The notes below the pieces were generated by a model that ran no database searches, was not told the origin of the DNA, and saw only the letters and a list, made by a program, of their open reading frames with translations. A program made the translations under genes and the position numbers. From an uncultured Alphaproteobacteria bacterium (lineage in GTDB: Bacteria; Pseudomonadota; Alphaproteobacteria; Rs-D84): a stretch of DNA of 6,596 nucleotides. Location: NCBI GenBank assembly GCA_937901165.1, contig CALCGS010000064.1:1-6596 (forward strand), written 5' to 3'. Shown here piece after piece: positions 6,490 through 6,596 of this stretch (position 1 is its first letter; every line of letters begins with the position of its first letter).

Positions 6490-6596
6490 TTAGTTGGATG
6501 AACCCGTAACCAATTTCCACCCCTTGAACGTATATCCGGTTTTTTCTGGTGCGGTCGGTAATGTAATTGCACCATCGTATGTACATTGATTGGTCG
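6490..6596 (-). CDS. C-terminal end of a protein with InlB B-repeat-type module (5' part beyond window)
   Basis: Only the last 34 codons and a TAA are inside the window, entering from the right edge on the minus strand. The peptide includes TYDGAITLPTAPEKTGY, then TFKGWK and LVTGSSN before the stop. The pattern Cys-x-Tyr-Asp-Gly, Leu-Pro-x-Ala-Pro, Lys-x-Gly-Tyr-Thr-Phe-x-Gly-Trp is that of the Listeria/Bacteroides (InlB B-repeat, Flg_new) repeat, usually found in tandem on exported or surface proteins. Two other minus-strand frames over the same DNA are also open, but they give basic, low-complexity peptides without family resemblance, and one of them runs through the terminator. The reading frame choice rests on this motif and on the stop falling just before the terminator. 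The whole protein's function cannot be judged from here. Confidence 0.8.
   Translation of the reverse strand, partial: TNQCTYDGAITLPTAPEKTGYTFKGWKLVTGSSN

Noticed and set aside
6221..6586. A 121-codon minus-strand open frame over the 3' end of the cluster
   Set aside because: It reads through the hairpin terminator and is antisense to the 109-residue gene; the InlB-type frame ending at 6490 explains the right part better.

Overview
The window is AT-rich (by eye about one third G+C) and looks like chromosomal DNA of a small-genome, probably host- or gut-associated alphaproteobacterium. The assignment is an inference. It rests on the AddA helicase, which reads like the alphaproteobacterial double-strand-break repair type, on the low G+C, and on two flanking genes with Listeria/Bacteroides-type (InlB B-repeat, Flg_new) modules, which I recall as common in uncultured gut Alphaproteobacteria. 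No taxonomic marker such as rRNA is present.

Layout. Positions 1-1214 are a minus-strand gene that runs off the left edge without a stop. It encodes a membrane-anchored, coiled-coil-like protein ending in an InlB-type repeat module. A short divergent intergenic region (1215-1298) holds two overlapping promoter candidates. From 1299 to 6413 there is a compact plus-strand cluster of DNA-repair genes: an AddA-type UvrD/Rep superfamily helicase (1299-3935), its PD-(D/E)XK nuclease domain as a separate overlapping gene (3928-4371), recN (4414-6066) and an unrecognised 109-residue protein (6084-6413). A strong hairpin with T-tracts on both sides (6435-6479) ends the cluster. Beyond it, a second minus-strand gene enters from the right edge; only its last 34 codons are visible, and they again encode an InlB-type repeat.

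How the genes work together. AddA (with AddB, which is not in this window) processes double-strand DNA ends for RecA loading, and RecN is the SMC-like protein that acts at double-strand breaks. The cluster is therefore a recombinational-repair operon. Its most unusual property is that AddA, normally one helicase-nuclease polypeptide, is divided exactly between helicase and nuclease by an ATGACTAA stop/start overlap, with all recognisable catalytic residues kept on both halves. A second notable point is a very good promoter candidate in front of recN whose predicted start of transcription falls on the recN ATG, which would give a leaderless mRNA. No CRISPR array, insertion sequence, tRNA or rRNA was seen.
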